42,784 nucleotides of DNA from an uncultured Saccharospirillaceae bacterium (lineage in GTDB: Bacteria > Bacteroidota > Bacteroidia > Flavobacteriales_D > CAJJDF01): the NCBI GenBank assembly GCA_950054195.1, contig CATLPG010000023.1, positions 1-42,784 on the forward strand. The letters are read 5' to 3'. The translations under genes were made by a program, and so were the position numbers. Positions 1 through 9,897 of this stretch are shown here, piece by piece. Below the pieces are notes generated by a model that saw nothing but the letters and a program-made list of their open reading frames with translations, was not told the DNA's origin and searched no databases. How positions within the stretch are numbered: the first letter of the stretch is position 1; every line of letters begins with the position of its first letter.

Positions 1-637
1 ACGAAAGACCTTCTAAGTCTAATCCTTTTAATAAGTCATAAAGAGCTTCTGCTCCCATCTTAGCGATGAACTTATTTGGATCAGCGTCATCCATGTATTG
101 ATTTTCTTTTGGAAGCTTTTCAAGAACATCTAAGTATTCTTCTTCTGTTAAGAAATCTAGGTGAGCTAAAGGCTCTCCTTCACTATTTGTAGCGCCAGCA
201 GGTTGGATAACCACATAACGCTCATAATAAATGATTTGATTTAGTTTTTTTGTAGGTAGTCCTAATAAGTAACCAATCTTATTAGGTAATGATCTGAAGT
301 ACCAAATGTGAGCAACAGGAACAACTAACTGGATATGTCCAGTTCTTACCCTTCTTACTTTCTTTTCAGTTACTTCAACCCCACATCTGTCACAAACAAT
401 TCCTTTGTAACGGATTCTTTTATACTTACCACAAGCACATTCGTAATCCTTTACAGGACCGAAGATACGCTCACAAAACAAACCATCTCTCTCGGGTTTG
501 TATGTACGGTAATTAATAGTTTCAGGTTTTAATACTTCTCCGTGAGAACTTTCTAAAATTTTCTCTGGAGACGATAAGCTAATTGTTATCTTATTAAAAC
601 TCTTTGGTTCGTTTTGGTTATTTTTTCTGTAAGCCAT
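1..637 (-). CDS. rpoC: RNA polymerase beta' subunit, N-terminal part (runs off the window)
   Basis: Catalytic-core subunit of RNA polymerase. The visible 212 codons start at ATG 637-635 ([13 protein letters not shown]) and give the usual beta' N-terminus: the clamp region with [14 protein letters not shown], the zinc-binding cysteines (CACGKY followed by CDRCGVEV), and the [17 protein letters not shown] segment. The rest of the gene lies beyond base 1. The start is 24 bp downstream of the rpoB stop, so the two genes are co-transcribed as in almost all bacteria. The reading frame is open to the window edge and shows no sign of damage. Identification is from conserved sequence and gene order. 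Confidence 0.98.
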   Translation of the reverse strand, partial: MAYRKNNQNEPKSFNKITISLSSPEKILESSHGEVLKPETINYRTYKPERDGLFCERIFGPVKDYECACGKYKRIRYKGIVCDRCGVEVTEKKVRRVRTGHIQLVVPVAHIWYFRSLPNKIGYLLGLPTKKLNQIIYYERYVVIQPAGATNSEGEPLAHLDFLTEEEYLDVLEKLPKENQYMDDADPNKFIAKMGAEALYDLLKGLDLEGLS

Positions 638-661
638 ATTCTACAGTTGTAATCTAATAAA

Positions 662-3600
662 TTAATCTAAAGTTATGCTAAGACCGAGTCCTTTCAATTC
701 GTGAAGTAATACATTGAAAGATTCTGGAATTCCAGGTTCTGGCATTCTATCACCTTTAACGATTGCTTCGTACGTTTTCATTCTTCCGTATACATCATCT
801 GACTTAACAGTTAATATTTCACGTAAAATGTGGGCAGCACCAAATGCTTCAAGCGCCCATACTTCCATTTCCCCGAAACGCTGACCTCCAAACTGAGCTT
901 TACCTCCAAGTGGTTGTTGCGTAATTAAAGAGTATGGTCCGATAGAACGTGCATGCATCTTGTCATCTACCATGTGACTTAGTTTCAGCATATAAATAAT
1001 ACCTACTGTTGCTGGTTGGTCAAATCGTTCACCAGTTCCTCCATCATATAAGTATGTTTTACCAGATCTTGGCACTCCTGCCTCATCTGTATACTTATTG
1101 ATTTCATCAAAAGTAGCTCCATCAAAAATTGGAGTAGCAAACTTTTTCCCTAATTTTTGTCCAGCCCATCCAAGAACAGTTTCATAAATCTGTCCAAGGT
1201 TCATCCTAGAAGGTACCCCTAATGGGTTAAGTACAATATCAACATTTGTACCGTCCTCTAAGAAAGGCATATCTTCATCACGAACTATTTTAGCAACAAT
1301 ACCTTTGTTTCCGTGACGACCTGCCATCTTATCACCTACTTTAAGCTTTCTTTTCTTAGCTAAGTAAATCTTTGCAAGTTTAACGATACCGTTTGGTAAT
1401 TCATCACCTACTGTTACTTGGAACTGCTTACGCTTAAATGCACCTAATAAATCATTAGACTTGATAGCAAAATTGTGTAATAATCTACTAATTAAACCGT
1501 TGATTTCTTCATCAGAAGTCCAATTGTTAGGACTGATTGTTGTGAAGTCAATTCTTTCCAATGTTTTAGTAGAGAATTTAACACCTTTTTTAATTACTTC
1601 CTCATTAAAATTATTGAATACTCCAGCACTCTTGTTATCTCCAACAATCTCTTGAAGTTTTCCAATCATTACATTTTTAAGAGCAGCGTAATCTTTGTTA
1701 TATTCAGCTTCTAATTCAGCTAAAATAGCTTTATCAGCAGCTCTAGACTTTCTGTCTTTAATTGAACGAGCAAAAAGTTTCTTGTCGATCACGACACCTT
1801 TAACAGATGGTGCAGCTTTTAAAGAAGCATCTTTAACATCTCCAGCTTTATCACCAAAGATTGCTCTCAATAGTTTTTCTTCTGGAGAAGGATCAGACTC
1901 TCCTTTTGGAGTAATCTTACCAATTAAGATATCACCTTCTTTAATTTCAGCACCTACTCTAATGATACCGTTTTCATCAAGGTCTCTAGTAGCTTCTTCA
2001 CTAACGTTAGGAATATCAGCAGTAAGTTCTTCAAGACCTCTTTTCGTATCTCTCACTTCTAATGTATACTCATCAATATGAATAGAAGTAAAGATATCTT
2101 CTCTAACGACTCTTTCAGAGATTACAATTGCATCCTCAAAGTTATATCCTTTCCATGGCATGAAGGCAACTTTCAAGTTTTGTCCAATTGCTAATTCACC
2201 TTTTTCAGTTGCATAACCTTCGGTTAGTACTTGTCCTTTTGTTACCTTATCACCTACTCTTACTAATGGACGTAAATTAATAGATGTATTTTGGTTTGTT
2301 TTTTGGAACTTAACTAATTGATATTCTTTTTTATCTCCATCAAAAGAAACTAATTTTTCATTGCTGTCTCTTTCATACTCGATAACAATTTTCTTAGCAT
2401 CAACATAATCAACAACTCCATTTCCTTCAGCAGTAACTAGAACTCTAGAATCTCTAGCAAGTAACCTTTCAATACCTGTACCTACAATCGGAGATTGTGG
2501 GTTCATTAAAGGAACTGCTTGACGTTGCATGTTAGATCCCATCAAGGCTCTGTTTGCATCATCATGCTCTAAGAATGGAATCAATGATGCTGCAATAGAT
2601 GCAATTTGGTTTGCACCTACATCCATATATTTAGCGTCTGTTGGTGGTACAACTGGGAAGTCACCTTCTGATCTTGCTTTAATTAAGTCTGTTGTAAAGT
2701 TTCCTTTTTTATCAACATTTGCATTTAACTGAGCGATGATTGTTCCATCTTCCTCTTCTGCACTTAAATATTTTGGACCTTGCTCTAATTTTACTTTTCC
2801 ATTATCAATTTCCCAATATGGTGTTTCGATAAATCCAAGCTTATTAATTTTCGCATATACACAAAGTGAGGAAATCAAACCAATGTTTGGTCCTTCAGGT
2901 GTTTCGATAGTACATAAACGCCCATAATGTGTGTAGTGAACATCACGCACCTCGAAACCTGCTCTTTCTCTTGATAAACCACCTGGTCCAAGAGCTGACA
3001 ATCTTCTTTTGTGTGTAATCTCAGAAAGTGGATTTGTTTGATCCATAAACTGAGATAGTTGGTTTGTACCAAAGAATGAATTAATAACAGAAGATAATGC
3101 TTTTGCATTAATCAAATCAGTAGGTGTAAATACTTCGTTATCTCTAACGTTCATACGCTCACGGATTGTTCTAGCCATACGAGCTAAACCTACTCCGAAT
3201 TGAGAATATAATTGTTCTCCTACTGTTCTAACTCTTCTATTACTTAAGTGATCAATATCATCAACATCTGCCTTGGCATTAATTAACTCAATTAGATACT
3301 TAATAATTGAAATAATATCATCTTTTGTTAAAACTCTTTGATCAGATTCAACTCCAATTCCAAGTTTTTTATTGATTCTGTAACGACCAACTTCTCCTAA
3401 GTCATAACGAGATTCTGAGAAAAATAATTTGTCAATAACTCCTCTTGCTGTTTCCATATCTGGTGGTTCAGCATTACGTAATTGACGGTAGATATACTCT
3501 ACAGCTTCTTTTTCAGAGTTTGTGGTATCTTTTTGAAGTGTGTTGTATATAATAGAGAAATTAGAAGCAGTAAGATCTTCTTTGTTTACAATAACACTTT

Positions 3601-4474
3601 TGATCCCTTCTTCCAACATTAAATCAACGTTCTCTTCGGTTAATACAGAATCTCTTTCGATGATAACTTCATTTCTTTCAATAGAAACAACCTCTCCAGT
3701 ATCCTCATCAACAAAATCCTCCACCCAAGATTTTAATACTCTAGCAGCTAGCTTTGCTCCTACTAACTTCTTTTTGGCAGATTTATTTAATTTAACCTCG
3801 TGAGCTAAATCAAAGATATCCAGAATGTCTTTATCTGATTCATATCCGATTGCTCTAAGTAATGTTGTTACAGGTAACTTCTTTTTACGATCAATGTATG
3901 CATATAAGATATCGTTAATATCTGTTGCAAACTCAATCCAAGAACCTTTAAAAGGTATTACTCTTGCAGAGTATAATTTAGTACCGTTTGCATGTCTGCT
4001 ATGACCAAAGAAAACCCCTGGTGAACGGTGCAACTGACTTACAATAACTCTTTCAGCTCCATTTATAATAAATGATCCTTTTGGTGATAAATAAGGAATA
4101 GTCCCTAAATATACATCTTGCACGATAGTTTCAAAATCTTCGTGCTCAGGATCTGTACAATATAATTTTAATTTAGCCTTTAGTGGCACACTGTAAGTTA
4201 ATCCTCTCTCTATACATTCAGTAATTGAATATCTTGGTGGATCAACGAAATAGTCCAAAAACTCTAATACAAATTGATTTCTTGTATCAGTTATTGGAAA
4301 GTTTTCACTAAAAACTTTAAAAAGACCTTCATTTTCCCTGTTATCAGGAGTGGTCTCTAGTTGGAAAAAGTCTTGAAAAGACTCTAATTGAATTTCCAGG
4401 AAGTCTGGATAATCGAATTTGTTTTGATTAGAGGTAAAATCAACTCTAATCGGATCAAATTTTATGCTAGCCAT
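662..4474 (-). CDS. rpoB: RNA polymerase beta subunit
   Basis: Beta subunit of RNA polymerase, 1270 residues, a normal length for Bacteroidota. The rifampicin-binding region is visible ([24 protein letters not shown]) and carries the residues that correspond to wild-type D516, H526 and S531 of E. coli, so no classical resistance change is seen there. Further markers are EGPNIGLI, the KGYNFEDAI active-site segment, the [14 protein letters not shown] segment with the conserved lysines, and the C-terminal [18 protein letters not shown] that packs against beta'. It lies 161 bp downstream of rplL with two stem-loops in the gap, and 24 bp upstream of rpoC. Confidence 0.99.
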   Translation of the reverse strand: MASIKFDPIRVDFTSNQNKFDYPDFLEIQLESFQDFFQLETTPDNRENEGLFKVFSENFPITDTRNQFVLEFLDYFVDPPRYSITECIERGLTYSVPLKAKLKLYCTDPEHEDFETIVQDVYLGTIPYLSPKGSFIINGAERVIVSQLHRSPGVFFGHSRHANGTKLYSARVIPFKGSWIEFATDINDILYAYIDRKKKLPVTTLLRAIGYESDKDILDIFDLAHEVKLNKSAKKKLVGAKLAARVLKSWVEDFVDEDTGEVVSIERNEVIIERDSVLTEENVDLMLEEGIKSVIVNKEDLTASNFSIIYNTLQKDTTNSEKEAVEYIYRQLRNAEPPDMETARGVIDKLFFSESRYDLGEVGRYRINKKLGIGVESDQRVLTKDDIISIIKYLIELINAKADVDDIDHLSNRRVRTVGEQLYSQFGVGLARMARTIRERMNVRDNEVFTPTDLINAKALSSVINSFFGTNQLSQFMDQTNPLSEITHKRRLSALGPGGLSRERAGFEVRDVHYTHYGRLCTIETPEGPNIGLISSLCVYAKINKLGFIETPYWEIDNGKVKLEQGPKYLSAEEEDGTIIAQLNANVDKKGNFTTDLIKARSEGDFPVVPPTDAKYMDVGANQIASIAASLIPFLEHDDANRALMGSNMQRQAVPLMNPQSPIVGTGIERLLARDSRVLVTAEGNGVVDYVDAKKIVIEYERDSNEKLVSFDGDKKEYQLVKFQKTNQNTSINLRPLVRVGDKVTKGQVLTEGYATEKGELAIGQNLKVAFMPWKGYNFEDAIVISERVVREDIFTSIHIDEYTLEVRDTKRGLEELTADIPNVSEEATRDLDENGIIRVGAEIKEGDILIGKITPKGESDPSPEEKLLRAIFGDKAGDVKDASLKAAPSVKGVVIDKKLFARSIKDRKSRAADKAILAELEAEYNKDYAALKNVMIGKLQEIVGDNKSAGVFNNFNEEVIKKGVKFSTKTLERIDFTTISPNNWTSDEEINGLISRLLHNFAIKSNDLLGAFKRKQFQVTVGDELPNGIVKLAKIYLAKKRKLKVGDKMAGRHGNKGIVAKIVRDEDMPFLEDGTNVDIVLNPLGVPSRMNLGQIYETVLGWAGQKLGKKFATPIFDGATFDEINKYTDEAGVPRSGKTYLYDGGTGERFDQPATVGIIYMLKLSHMVDDKMHARSIGPYSLITQQPLGGKAQFGGQRFGEMEVWALEAFGAAHILREILTVKSDDVYGRMKTYEAIVKGDRMPEPGIPESFNVLLHELKGLGLSITLD

Positions 4475-4489
4475 ATAATATATATTTAC

Positions 4490-4518
4490 GAGCCTTTATT
4501 GTTACTTTCGAAAGGCTC
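4490..4518 (-). other. Stem-loop in the rpoB leader
   Basis: Perfect 8-bp arms (GAGCCTTT at 4490-4497 and AAAGGCTC at 4511-4518) around a 13-nt loop, 15 bp upstream of the rpoB start on the minus strand. No T-run follows, so it does not look like an intrinsic terminator. It may be an mRNA processing or translational control structure. The structure is seen in the sequence; the role is inference. Confidence 0.45.
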
Positions 4519-4587
4519 AAACGAAAGATAAAATTCCTAACCAGTTGTTTTACAGCTATTTATTTCGATAAGCTATAAACGACAAAA

Positions 4588-4613
4588 GGTTTAGATGCTT
4601 TCGCACCTAAACC
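4588..4613 (-). terminator. Candidate attenuator/partial terminator between rplL and rpoB
   Basis: Arms GGTTTAG (4588-4594) and CTAAACC (4607-4613) extend through an internal A/C mismatch to a further TGC/GCA pairing. On the minus strand the hairpin is followed by TTTTG. It begins 22 bp after the rplL stop. E. coli has a partial terminator at this junction that lowers rpoBC expression relative to the ribosomal genes; the same role here is inferred from position and shape. Confidence 0.6.
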
Positions 4614-4635
4614 ATTGTCAAAAATTTGAGGTCTA

Positions 4636-5013
4636 TTACTTAAGCTCAACTTCAGCTCCAGCCTCTTCTAAAGATGCTTTTAACGCTTCAGCTTCGTCTT
4701 TAGCGATACCTTCCTTGATAGGGCTTGGTGCACCATCAACTAATTCTTTTGCTTCTTTAAGACCTAATCCAGTTAATTCTTTAACTAATTTAACTACTGC
4801 TAATTTAGATCCACCAGCAGCCTTTAAAATTACATCAAACTCTGATTTTTCTTCACCAGCTCCACCATCAGCCCCAGCAGGACCAGCAGCAACAGCTACA
4901 GCTGCAGCAGCAGGCTCGATACCATACTCATCTTTTAATACTTGAGCTAACTCGTTAACTTCTTTAACTGTAAGGTTAACTAATTGTTCTGCTATCGCAC
5001 TTACATCTGCCAT
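4636..5013 (-). CDS. rplL: 50S ribosomal protein L7/L12
   Basis: Stalk protein of the large ribosomal subunit, which recruits translation factors. At 125 residues it has the family layout: an N-terminal dimerisation domain ([33 protein letters not shown]), an alanine/glycine-rich hinge ([14 protein letters not shown]) and the C-terminal factor-binding domain ([39 protein letters not shown]). It lies 89 bp downstream of rplJ, which encodes its ribosomal anchor, with a stem-loop in that gap. L7/L12 is needed in several copies per ribosome, so separate control of this cistron would make sense. Confidence 0.99.
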   Translation of the reverse strand: MADVSAIAEQLVNLTVKEVNELAQVLKDEYGIEPAAAAVAVAAGPAGADGGAGEEKSEFDVILKAAGGSKLAVVKLVKELTGLGLKEAKELVDGAPSPIKEGIAKDEAEALKASLEEAGAEVELK

Positions 5014-5052
5014 TTTATTCTTATTTTTTTGTTATTGTTTTTATTTTATTTC

Positions 5053-5093
5053 TTAAAGAGAGAGAAGCGTCTCCAGAGGAAACCTCTCTTTAA
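5053..5093 (-). other. Stem-loop between rplJ and rplL
   Basis: Ten-base arms (TTAAAGAGAG at 5053-5062 and CTCTCTTTAA at 5084-5093) pair perfectly around a 21-nt loop in the 89-bp gap. No U-run follows on the minus strand, so termination is unlikely. An mRNA processing or stabilising element that raises rplL output is possible, but this is inference. Confidence 0.5.
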
Positions 5094-5102
5094 AGCTCTA
5101 AT

Positions 5103-5627
5103 TTACGAATTTCTTTCTTCTAATGTTTTTACTAAACCAGCAATAGTTTGCCCACCAGACTGTAAAGCTGAAAGTACATTTTTTGCAGGTGATTGTAATA
5201 AACCAATGATGTCTCCAACTAATTCATCTTTAGACTTAAGTTCTGCTAATGCATTAAGCTGGTCATCACCTATGAATAAAGCTTCTTCAACAAAAGCTCC
5301 TTTCAATAATGGCTTATCTCCTTTCTTTCTAAATTCTTTAATTACTTTAGCAGGCTCATTACCTTTTTCACTAATCATTAAAGAAGTTTGACCTTTTAAA
5401 AGATCATAAAATGAAGATAAATCTCTTCCTTCTACCTTTTCAAAAGCTTTTTTAAGAAGTGTGTTTTTTACAACTTCTAATTTAACTTCTCCTTTATGAC
5501 ACCTTCTTCTAAGGTTACTAACTTGATCAGCAGTTAAATCTGAAGTATCTGCTAAGTAAAATACGTTCGCATCAGCAACTTTTTGCGCTAATATATCTAT
5601 CGCTTGATTTTTATCTTCTCTAGTCAT
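5103..5627 (-). CDS. rplJ: 50S ribosomal protein L10
   Basis: Base of the L7/L12 stalk. It binds 23S rRNA through its N-terminal domain and L7/L12 dimers through its C-terminal helix. The 174 residues begin MTREDKNQAIDILAQKVADANVFYLADTSDLTADQ, and contain the typical LRRRCHKGEVKLEVVKNTLLKKA block. It starts only 8 bp after rplA, so there is no room for a long L10-binding leader immediately upstream as in E. coli. If L10 autoregulates here, the site must be elsewhere. Confidence 0.99.
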   Translation of the reverse strand: MTREDKNQAIDILAQKVADANVFYLADTSDLTADQVSNLRRRCHKGEVKLEVVKNTLLKKAFEKVEGRDLSSFYDLLKGQTSLMISEKGNEPAKVIKEFRKKGDKPLLKGAFVEEALFIGDDQLNALAELKSKDELVGDIIGLLQSPAKNVLSALQSGGQTIAGLVKTLEERNS

Positions 5628-5635
5628 ATCTCTAC

Positions 5636-6328
5636 TTAATTAACTGATGAAACATCTATTTTAATACTTGGGCTCATCGTAGAAGAAATATACATACTAT
5701 CTACATAAGCTCCTTTAGCTGAAGCAGGCTTTAACTTTAAAATTGTTTGAAGAACTTCTTTTGAGTTATCAAATAACTTTGCTCCATCGAAAGAAGATTT
5801 ACCAATAGAAGAATGGATAATTCCATACTTATCTACTTTAAAATCAATTTTACCAGCTTTAGAATCTGTTACAGCTTTAGCTACATCCATAGTAACCGTT
5901 CCTGTTTTTGGGTTTGGCATCAAACCTCTCGGTCCTAAAACACGACCTAAAGCTCCAATTTTCCCCATTACGTTAGGAGTTGCCACTATAACATCAATGT
6001 CAGTCCAACCACCTTTGATTTTTTCTACGTAATCGTCAAGACCTACGTAATCAGCTCCAGCTTCCTTAGCGGCAGCTTCTTTATCTGGTGTACATAATAC
6101 AAGTACTCGCACATCTTTACCAGTTCCGTGAGGTAGAGAAACACTTCCTCTTACCATTTGATCCGCTTTTCTAGGATCTACATTTAGCTTTACAGCTAAA
6201 TCTACAGACGCATCAAAGTTTACATTGGTAACTTCTTTTACCAAGTCTGATGCTTCTTTTAAAGAATAGACTTTTTCAAAGTCAAATTTCTCTAATAAAG
6301 CTTTACGCTTTTTTGATAATTTTCCCAT
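5636..6328 (-). CDS. rplA: 50S ribosomal protein L1
   Basis: Large-subunit protein at the E-site stalk, and in many bacteria a translational repressor of the rplKA mRNA. It is 230 residues, normal for the family. Diagnostic blocks are the N-terminal [44 protein letters not shown], and the L1 signature region [23 protein letters not shown]. It is preceded by rplK with a 57-bp gap and followed directly by rplJ. Confidence 0.99.
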   Translation of the reverse strand: MGKLSKKRKALLEKFDFEKVYSLKEASDLVKEVTNVNFDASVDLAVKLNVDPRKADQMVRGSVSLPHGTGKDVRVLVLCTPDKEAAAKEAGADYVGLDDYVEKIKGGWTDIDVIVATPNVMGKIGALGRVLGPRGLMPNPKTGTVTMDVAKAVTDSKAGKIDFKVDKYGIIHSSIGKSSFDGAKLFDNSKEVLQTILKLKPASAKGAYVDSMYISSTMSPSIKIDVSSVN

Positions 6329-6385
6329 TTTATTTTTTTTCTTGGTTCAAACGTTTAATTAAATAAACTCCCAATTAATTATTTC

Positions 6386-6829
6386 TTATGCTTCCCAAGG
6401 TGCTTTACCTTGAACAGTAATCCCCATGCTTCTTGCTGTACCTGCCACCATTCTCATTGCTGGTTCAACTTCAAAACAGTTTAGATCAGGCATTTTATCC
6501 TCAGCGATTGCTTTCACAGCATCCCAAGAAACCTTTGCTACTTTTTTTCTGTTAGGTTCAGAAGATCCTGACTTTATTTTAGCAGCCTCTAATAATTGCA
6601 CTGCTGCTGGAGGTGTTTTAATAACAAACTCAAAAGATTTATCAGAGTACACAGTAATAACAACTGGTAATACTTTTCCTGCTTTGTCTTGAGTTCTAGC
6701 ATTAAATTGCTTACAAAACTCCATGATGTTAACACCTTTAGCACCAAGTGCTGGTCCTACTGGTGGAGATGGGTTTGCTGCCCCTCCTCTAACTTGTAGC
6801 TTAATTAATCCACTAACTTCTTTAGCCAT
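6386..6829 (-). CDS. rplK: 50S ribosomal protein L11
   Basis: Protein of the GTPase-associated centre of the large subunit, involved in factor binding and the stringent response. The 147 residues carry the proline-rich N-terminal motif [25 protein letters not shown] and the C-terminal rRNA-binding domain ending RSMGITVQG. It starts 8 bp after nusG, in the standard secE-nusG-rplK-rplA order. Confidence 0.99.
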   Translation of the reverse strand: MAKEVSGLIKLQVRGGAANPSPPVGPALGAKGVNIMEFCKQFNARTQDKAGKVLPVVITVYSDKSFEFVIKTPPAAVQLLEAAKIKSGSSEPNRKKVAKVSWDAVKAIAEDKMPDLNCFEVEPAMRMVAGTARSMGITVQGKAPWEA

Positions 6830-6837
6830 ATTCTTAT

Positions 6838-7371
6838 TTATTGCTTTTCAACTTGCATGTAATTAAGCTCTACTGGTGTTTTACGACCAAATATCTTAAT
6901 CATCACACTTAATTTTTTCTTCTCTTCGTTAACTTCTTCGATAACACCTTCAAAATTATTGAAAGGACCATCTACTACTTTAATATTTTCACCAACTTTG
7001 TAATCTATCAATAATTGCTCGTCCATATCGACAGCTTCATCAGCTTTTCCTAGCATTCTATTAACATCCGATTCCTTAATTGGAGTTGGATTACCATTTT
7101 TATCAACATCAACAAAACCAATGATGTTAGGAATTGATTTGATCACATACTGTGATTCTCCTTCCAGGCTAGTTTGCACTAACATATAACCTGGTAAAAT
7201 ATTTTTTTCTTTGATGGTTTTTTTACCATTTCTAATTTGAATAACACGCTCTGTAGGAACTACAACTTGAGCAATAACATTATCCATTTTATATTTGCTC
7301 ACTTCAAGGTCTAAGTATTCTTTAGCCTTTTTCTCTTTACCGCTTATTGCTCTAACTACGTACCACTTCAT
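6838..7371 (-). CDS. nusG: Transcription termination/antitermination protein NusG
   Basis: Elongation factor that binds RNA polymerase and links it to Rho or to the ribosome. The 177 residues have an N-terminal NGN domain (starts [20 protein letters not shown], with [10 protein letters not shown] around residue 70) and a C-terminal KOW domain ([22 protein letters not shown], then [19 protein letters not shown]). It starts 4 bp after the secE stop, so the two are tightly coupled. Confidence 0.99.
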   Translation of the reverse strand: MKWYVVRAISGKEKKAKEYLDLEVSKYKMDNVIAQVVVPTERVIQIRNGKKTIKEKNILPGYMLVQTSLEGESQYVIKSIPNIIGFVDVDKNGNPTPIKESDVNRMLGKADEAVDMDEQLLIDYKVGENIKVVDGPFNNFEGVIEEVNEEKKKLSVMIKIFGRKTPVELNYMQVEKQ

Positions 7372-7375
7372 ATCC

Positions 7376-7609
7376 CTACTGACTAATAAAACTATAGATA
7401 AAACCTAATACTCCCCTCCATACTACATTGCCATCATCAAGACTCCCTTGAATACCGAAAGTAAAATCCATAAGCCATACCATCAATGCTACAATAACTG
7501 AGGAGATTAATACAATGTATGAACTGTTTTGAAGCTCTGACCAAGAAGGCCAAGTAACTTTATGAAACATTTCATCTACTACAGATTCTATATAAGTTCT
7601 TAATTTCAT
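7376..7609 (-). CDS. secE: Preprotein translocase subunit SecE
   Basis: Small membrane subunit that clamps SecY in the Sec translocon. The 77 residues have the short single-span architecture of the family: an amphipathic segment with the conserved VTWPSWSEL motif (about residues 18-26) and one transmembrane helix (SSYIVLISSVIVALMVWLMDF). The C-terminal tail is a little longer than in many bacteria. It sits between tRNA-Trp and nusG, its usual place. Confidence 0.97.
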   Translation of the reverse strand: MKLRTYIESVVDEMFHKVTWPSWSELQNSSYIVLISSVIVALMVWLMDFTFGIQGSLDDGNVVWRGVLGFIYSFISQ

Positions 7610-7658
7610 GAATTAAGCTTTATTTAATTATTTAAAGAAGCAACTCGCTTCTATTTAG

Positions 7659-7731
7659 CACGGGTGGAGAGACTCGAACTCCCAGCCAATAGTTTTGGAG
7701 ACTACTACTCTACCAATTGAGCTACACCCGT
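7659..7731 (-). tRNA. tRNA-Trp (anticodon CCA)
   Basis: The minus strand folds as a 73-nt cloverleaf: acceptor stem ACGGGTG pairing with CACCCGT, D-arm GTAGCTCAATTGGTAGAG, anticodon loop CTCCAAA with anticodon CCA, T-arm GGGAGTTCGAGTCTCTC, and discriminator G. The 3' CCA is not encoded. It lies between tuf and secE, a common position in bacteria. Confidence 0.96.
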
Positions 7732-7742
7732 AAACAAGTAAA

Positions 7743-7768
7743 CAATTCCAGCCCTAAAGCTGGAATTG
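7743..7768 (-). terminator. Hairpin after tuf
   Basis: Perfect 10-bp arms (CAATTCCAGC at 7743-7752 and GCTGGAATTG at 7759-7768) around a 6-nt loop. On the minus strand it is followed by a weak T-rich stretch (TTTACTTGTTTA). It begins 24 bp after the tuf stop and lies before tRNA-Trp. A partial terminator or processing site is likely, because the genes beyond have no clear promoter of their own. Confidence 0.6.
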
Positions 7769-7792
7769 CATTACTTAATTTATTTTATTTAA

Positions 7793-8980
7793 TTAATCTA
7801 AGATTTCAGTCACTTGACCAGAACCTACAGTTCTACCACCTTCTCTGATAGCGAATCTTAAACCTTTGTCCATTGCTACTGAAGTAATTAACTCAACAGT
7901 AATTTCTAAGTTATCACCAGGCATTACCATTTTCACTCCGTCAGGTAATTGGATTTCTCCAGTTACATCAGTTGTTCTAAAATAGAATTGCGGTCTATAT
8001 TTATTCATAAATGGAGTATGACGTCCACCTTCTTCTTTCTTTAAGATATATACTGTTGCCTTGAACTTAGTATGAGGAGTAATTGTCCCAGGGCGAGTAA
8101 TTACCATCCCTCTTTTAATATCATTCTTATCAACACCTCTTAATAAAAGACCTACGTTATCACCTGCTTCACCTCTGTCTAGGATTTTTCTAAACATTTC
8201 AACACCAGTGATAGTTGATTGAATTGGCTTATCAAGAAATCCTGAAATTTCAACAGCATCACCAGAGTTAATAACACCAGTTTCGATTCTACCAGTTGCT
8301 ACAGTACCTCTACCAGTAATAGAGAATACATCTTCAATTGGCATCAAGAATGGCTTATCAACTTCTCTTGGAGGTAGTTCAATCCAGCTATCAACTGAAT
8401 CCATCAATTCCTCAACGGTCTTTACCCATTTTTCTTCTCCGTTAAGAGCTCCTAAAGCAGAACCCATGATTACAGGAGTGTTATCTCCATCATAGTCGTA
8501 GCTAGATAACAAATCTCTAACTTCCATATCTACTAACTCTAATAACTCCTCATCATCAACCATATCCACTTTATTCAAGAATACAACCATTCTTGGAACA
8601 CCTACTTGTCTTCCTAAAAGGATGTGCTCTCTAGTTTGAGGCATTGGTCCATCAGTAGCAGCACAAACAAGGATAGCTCCATCCATTTGCGCAGCACCAG
8701 TCACCATGTTTTTAACATAATCTGCGTGACCTGGACAATCTACGTGAGCGTAGTGTCTGTTAGCAGTTTCATATTCAATGTGTGAAGTATTAATAGTAAT
8801 ACCTCTTTCTCTTTCTTCTGGAGCGTTATCAATAGATCCAAAATCCTTTTGTTGAGCTAACCCTTTGCCAGCTAAAACAGAAGAAATTGCTGCAGTCAAG
8901 GTAGTTTTACCGTGATCTACGTGTCCAATAGTACCAATATTTACGTGTGGTTTTGAACGGTCAAATGTTTCTTTAGCCAT
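7793..8980 (-). CDS. tuf: Elongation factor Tu
   Basis: GTPase that delivers aminoacyl-tRNA to the ribosome. The full-length 395 residues carry the G1 motif GHVDHGKT (residues 19-26), [16 protein letters not shown] with the switch threonine, DCPGHADY (81-88, containing the catalytic histidine H85) and NKVD (about 136-139). Domains 2 and 3 follow, ending [15 protein letters not shown]. It is preceded by four tRNA genes and followed by tRNA-Trp and secE. Confidence 0.99.
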   Translation of the reverse strand: MAKETFDRSKPHVNIGTIGHVDHGKTTLTAAISSVLAGKGLAQQKDFGSIDNAPEERERGITINTSHIEYETANRHYAHVDCPGHADYVKNMVTGAAQMDGAILVCAATDGPMPQTREHILLGRQVGVPRMVVFLNKVDMVDDEELLELVDMEVRDLLSSYDYDGDNTPVIMGSALGALNGEEKWVKTVEELMDSVDSWIELPPREVDKPFLMPIEDVFSITGRGTVATGRIETGVINSGDAVEISGFLDKPIQSTITGVEMFRKILDRGEAGDNVGLLLRGVDKNDIKRGMVITRPGTITPHTKFKATVYILKKEEGGRHTPFMNKYRPQFYFRTTDVTGEIQLPDGVKMVMPGDNLEITVELITSVAMDKGLRFAIREGGRTVGSGQVTEILD

Positions 8981-9033
8981 TTTTGTTCTTGTTTGTTGTT
9001 TATTATTTATTTAAAATACTTAACTCTTAAAAA

Positions 9034-9105
<72 letters not shown>

Positions 9106-9113
9106 AAAAAAAG

Positions 9114-9187
9114 AGCGGGAGACGGGATTCGAACCCGCGACCCTCAGCTTGGAAGGCTGACGCTCTAGCCAGCTGAGCTACTCCCGC
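9114..9187 (-). tRNA. tRNA-Gly (anticodon TCC)
   Basis: A 74-nt cloverleaf on the minus strand. The acceptor stem is GCGGGAG pairing with CTCCCGC, the D-arm GTAGCTCAGCTGGCTAGAGC, the anticodon loop CTTCCAA with TCC, and the T-arm GCGGGTTCGAATCCCGT. It is 8 bp upstream of tRNA-Thr(GGT). Confidence 0.96.
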
Positions 9188-9210
9188 TTTTAAATGCTTT
9201 CAATTAGTTG

Positions 9211-9292
9211 TGGGGAGAGCAGGATTCGAACCTACGAAGTCGAAGACAGCAGATTTACAGTCTGCCCCAGTTGGCCGCTTTGGTATCTCCCC
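9211..9292 (-). tRNA. tRNA-Tyr (anticodon GTA)
   Basis: An 82-nt class II tRNA on the minus strand. The acceptor stem is GGGGAGA pairing with TCTCCCC, the anticodon stem CAGAC/ATCTG encloses a loop with GTA, a long variable arm lies between anticodon and T arms, the T-arm is TAGGTTCGAATCCTG, and the discriminator is A. Confidence 0.96.
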
Positions 9293-9325
9293 AACAATAT
9301 TTTTTAAAATTCTTTTCAGAACTTG

Positions 9326-9399
9326 AGCCGATAGAGGGACTCGAACCCACGACCTGCTGATTACAAATCAGCTGCTCTAGCCAGCTGAGCTATATCGGC
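9326..9399 (-). tRNA. tRNA-Thr (anticodon TGT)
   Basis: A 74-nt cloverleaf on the minus strand. The acceptor stem is GCCGATA pairing with TATCGGC, the anticodon stem CTGAT/ATCAG has loop TTTGTAA with TGT, and the T-arm is GTGGGTTCGAGTCCCTC. It is the first transcribed gene after the consensus promoter at 9428-9458. Confidence 0.96.
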
Positions 9400-9427
9400 A
9401 CACTGCCACTCTGTTTCGAATGGTTTG

Positions 9428-9458
9428 CAAATTTATAAAAGATTTCATTACGCACAAA
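9428..9458 (-). promoter_or_regulatory. Bacteroidota-type promoter for the tRNA-tuf-secE-nusG-ribosomal unit
   Basis: On the minus strand a TTTG (-33 element, bases 9458-9455) is followed by exactly 19 bp and then TAAATTTG (-7 element, bases 9435-9428). This fits the published TTTG-N19-TAnnTTTG consensus for the Bacteroidota primary sigma factor. Transcription would begin near 9421, about 20 bases before tRNA-Thr(TGT). No other consensus promoter was found before rplK. Confidence 0.8.
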
Positions 9459-9522
9459 CATTTTGAAAAAATATTTTTAAAATAATCTCAATAAGTTTTT
9501 GTGACGTTAAGAAAAAAACAAA

Positions 9523-9555
9523 AACCGCAGATTGAATTGTATTCGATCTGCGGTT
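9523..9555 (-). terminator. Intrinsic terminator of hpf
   Basis: Ten-base perfect arms (AACCGCAGAT at 9523-9532, ATCTGCGGTT at 9546-9555) with further GAAT/ATTC pairing inside. On the minus strand it is followed by a T-rich run (TTTGTTTTTTT). It begins 25 bp after the hpf stop and separates hpf from the tRNA promoter. Confidence 0.85.
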
Positions 9556-9579
9556 CGATATTACTGATAAACAATAAGA

Positions 9580-9876
9580 TTAAGCTAATGCTTTCTCTTT
9601 ATGTTTAATTATTTGTTTTCTTAAAGCCTCCACAGCTTCGTCTCCTGCTTTTTCAAAAGAATCTGCTTGTTTAGCGGCAAAAACATCTTTTCCAGGAATA
9701 TTTAATCGAATATCTACGACTTTATTACCATTAGTTTTTGCTTTATCAATTTTAAGAAAAACTTCTGCTCCTATGATGTTATCATAAAACTGACTTAATT
9801 TATTTAATTTTTCTTTTAAAAATGCTTCTAATTTTTCGTCTGCATTAAAATGGATTGCTTGAATTTGAATTTCCAT
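9580..9876 (-). CDS. hpf: Ribosome hibernation-promoting factor, short HPF/RaiA type
   Basis: Small protein that binds the 30S decoding region and silences ribosomes in stationary phase. Its 98 residues match the short (YfiA/HPF) class: MEIQIQAIHFNADEKLEAFLKEKLNKLSQFYD, then an alternating strand (IIGAEVFLKI, VVDIRLNIPG) and a lysine-rich C-terminal helix (DEAVEALRKQIIKHKEK). It lacks the C-terminal dimerisation domain of long HPF, so ribosome dimers would need another factor. It lies 21 bp downstream of the recombinase gene, probably in the same transcript. Confidence 0.93.
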   Translation of the reverse strand: MEIQIQAIHFNADEKLEAFLKEKLNKLSQFYDNIIGAEVFLKIDKAKTNGNKVVDIRLNIPGKDVFAAKQADSFEKAGDEAVEALRKQIIKHKEKALA

Positions 9877-9897
9877 GACTTAATTGTTTTATACGTT

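Noticed and set aside
1461-2732. Several open frames of 60-130 codons on the strand opposite rpoB
   Set aside because: They are shadows of the rpoB coding pattern, with compositions rich in Ser/Leu and no family motifs, no spacing or start signals and full overlap with a certain gene.
4595-5391. Plus-strand open frames of 116 and 135 codons opposite rplL and rplJ
   Set aside because: Full or near-full overlap with certain ribosomal genes, low-complexity Ser/Ala/Pro translations, and no homology I recognise.
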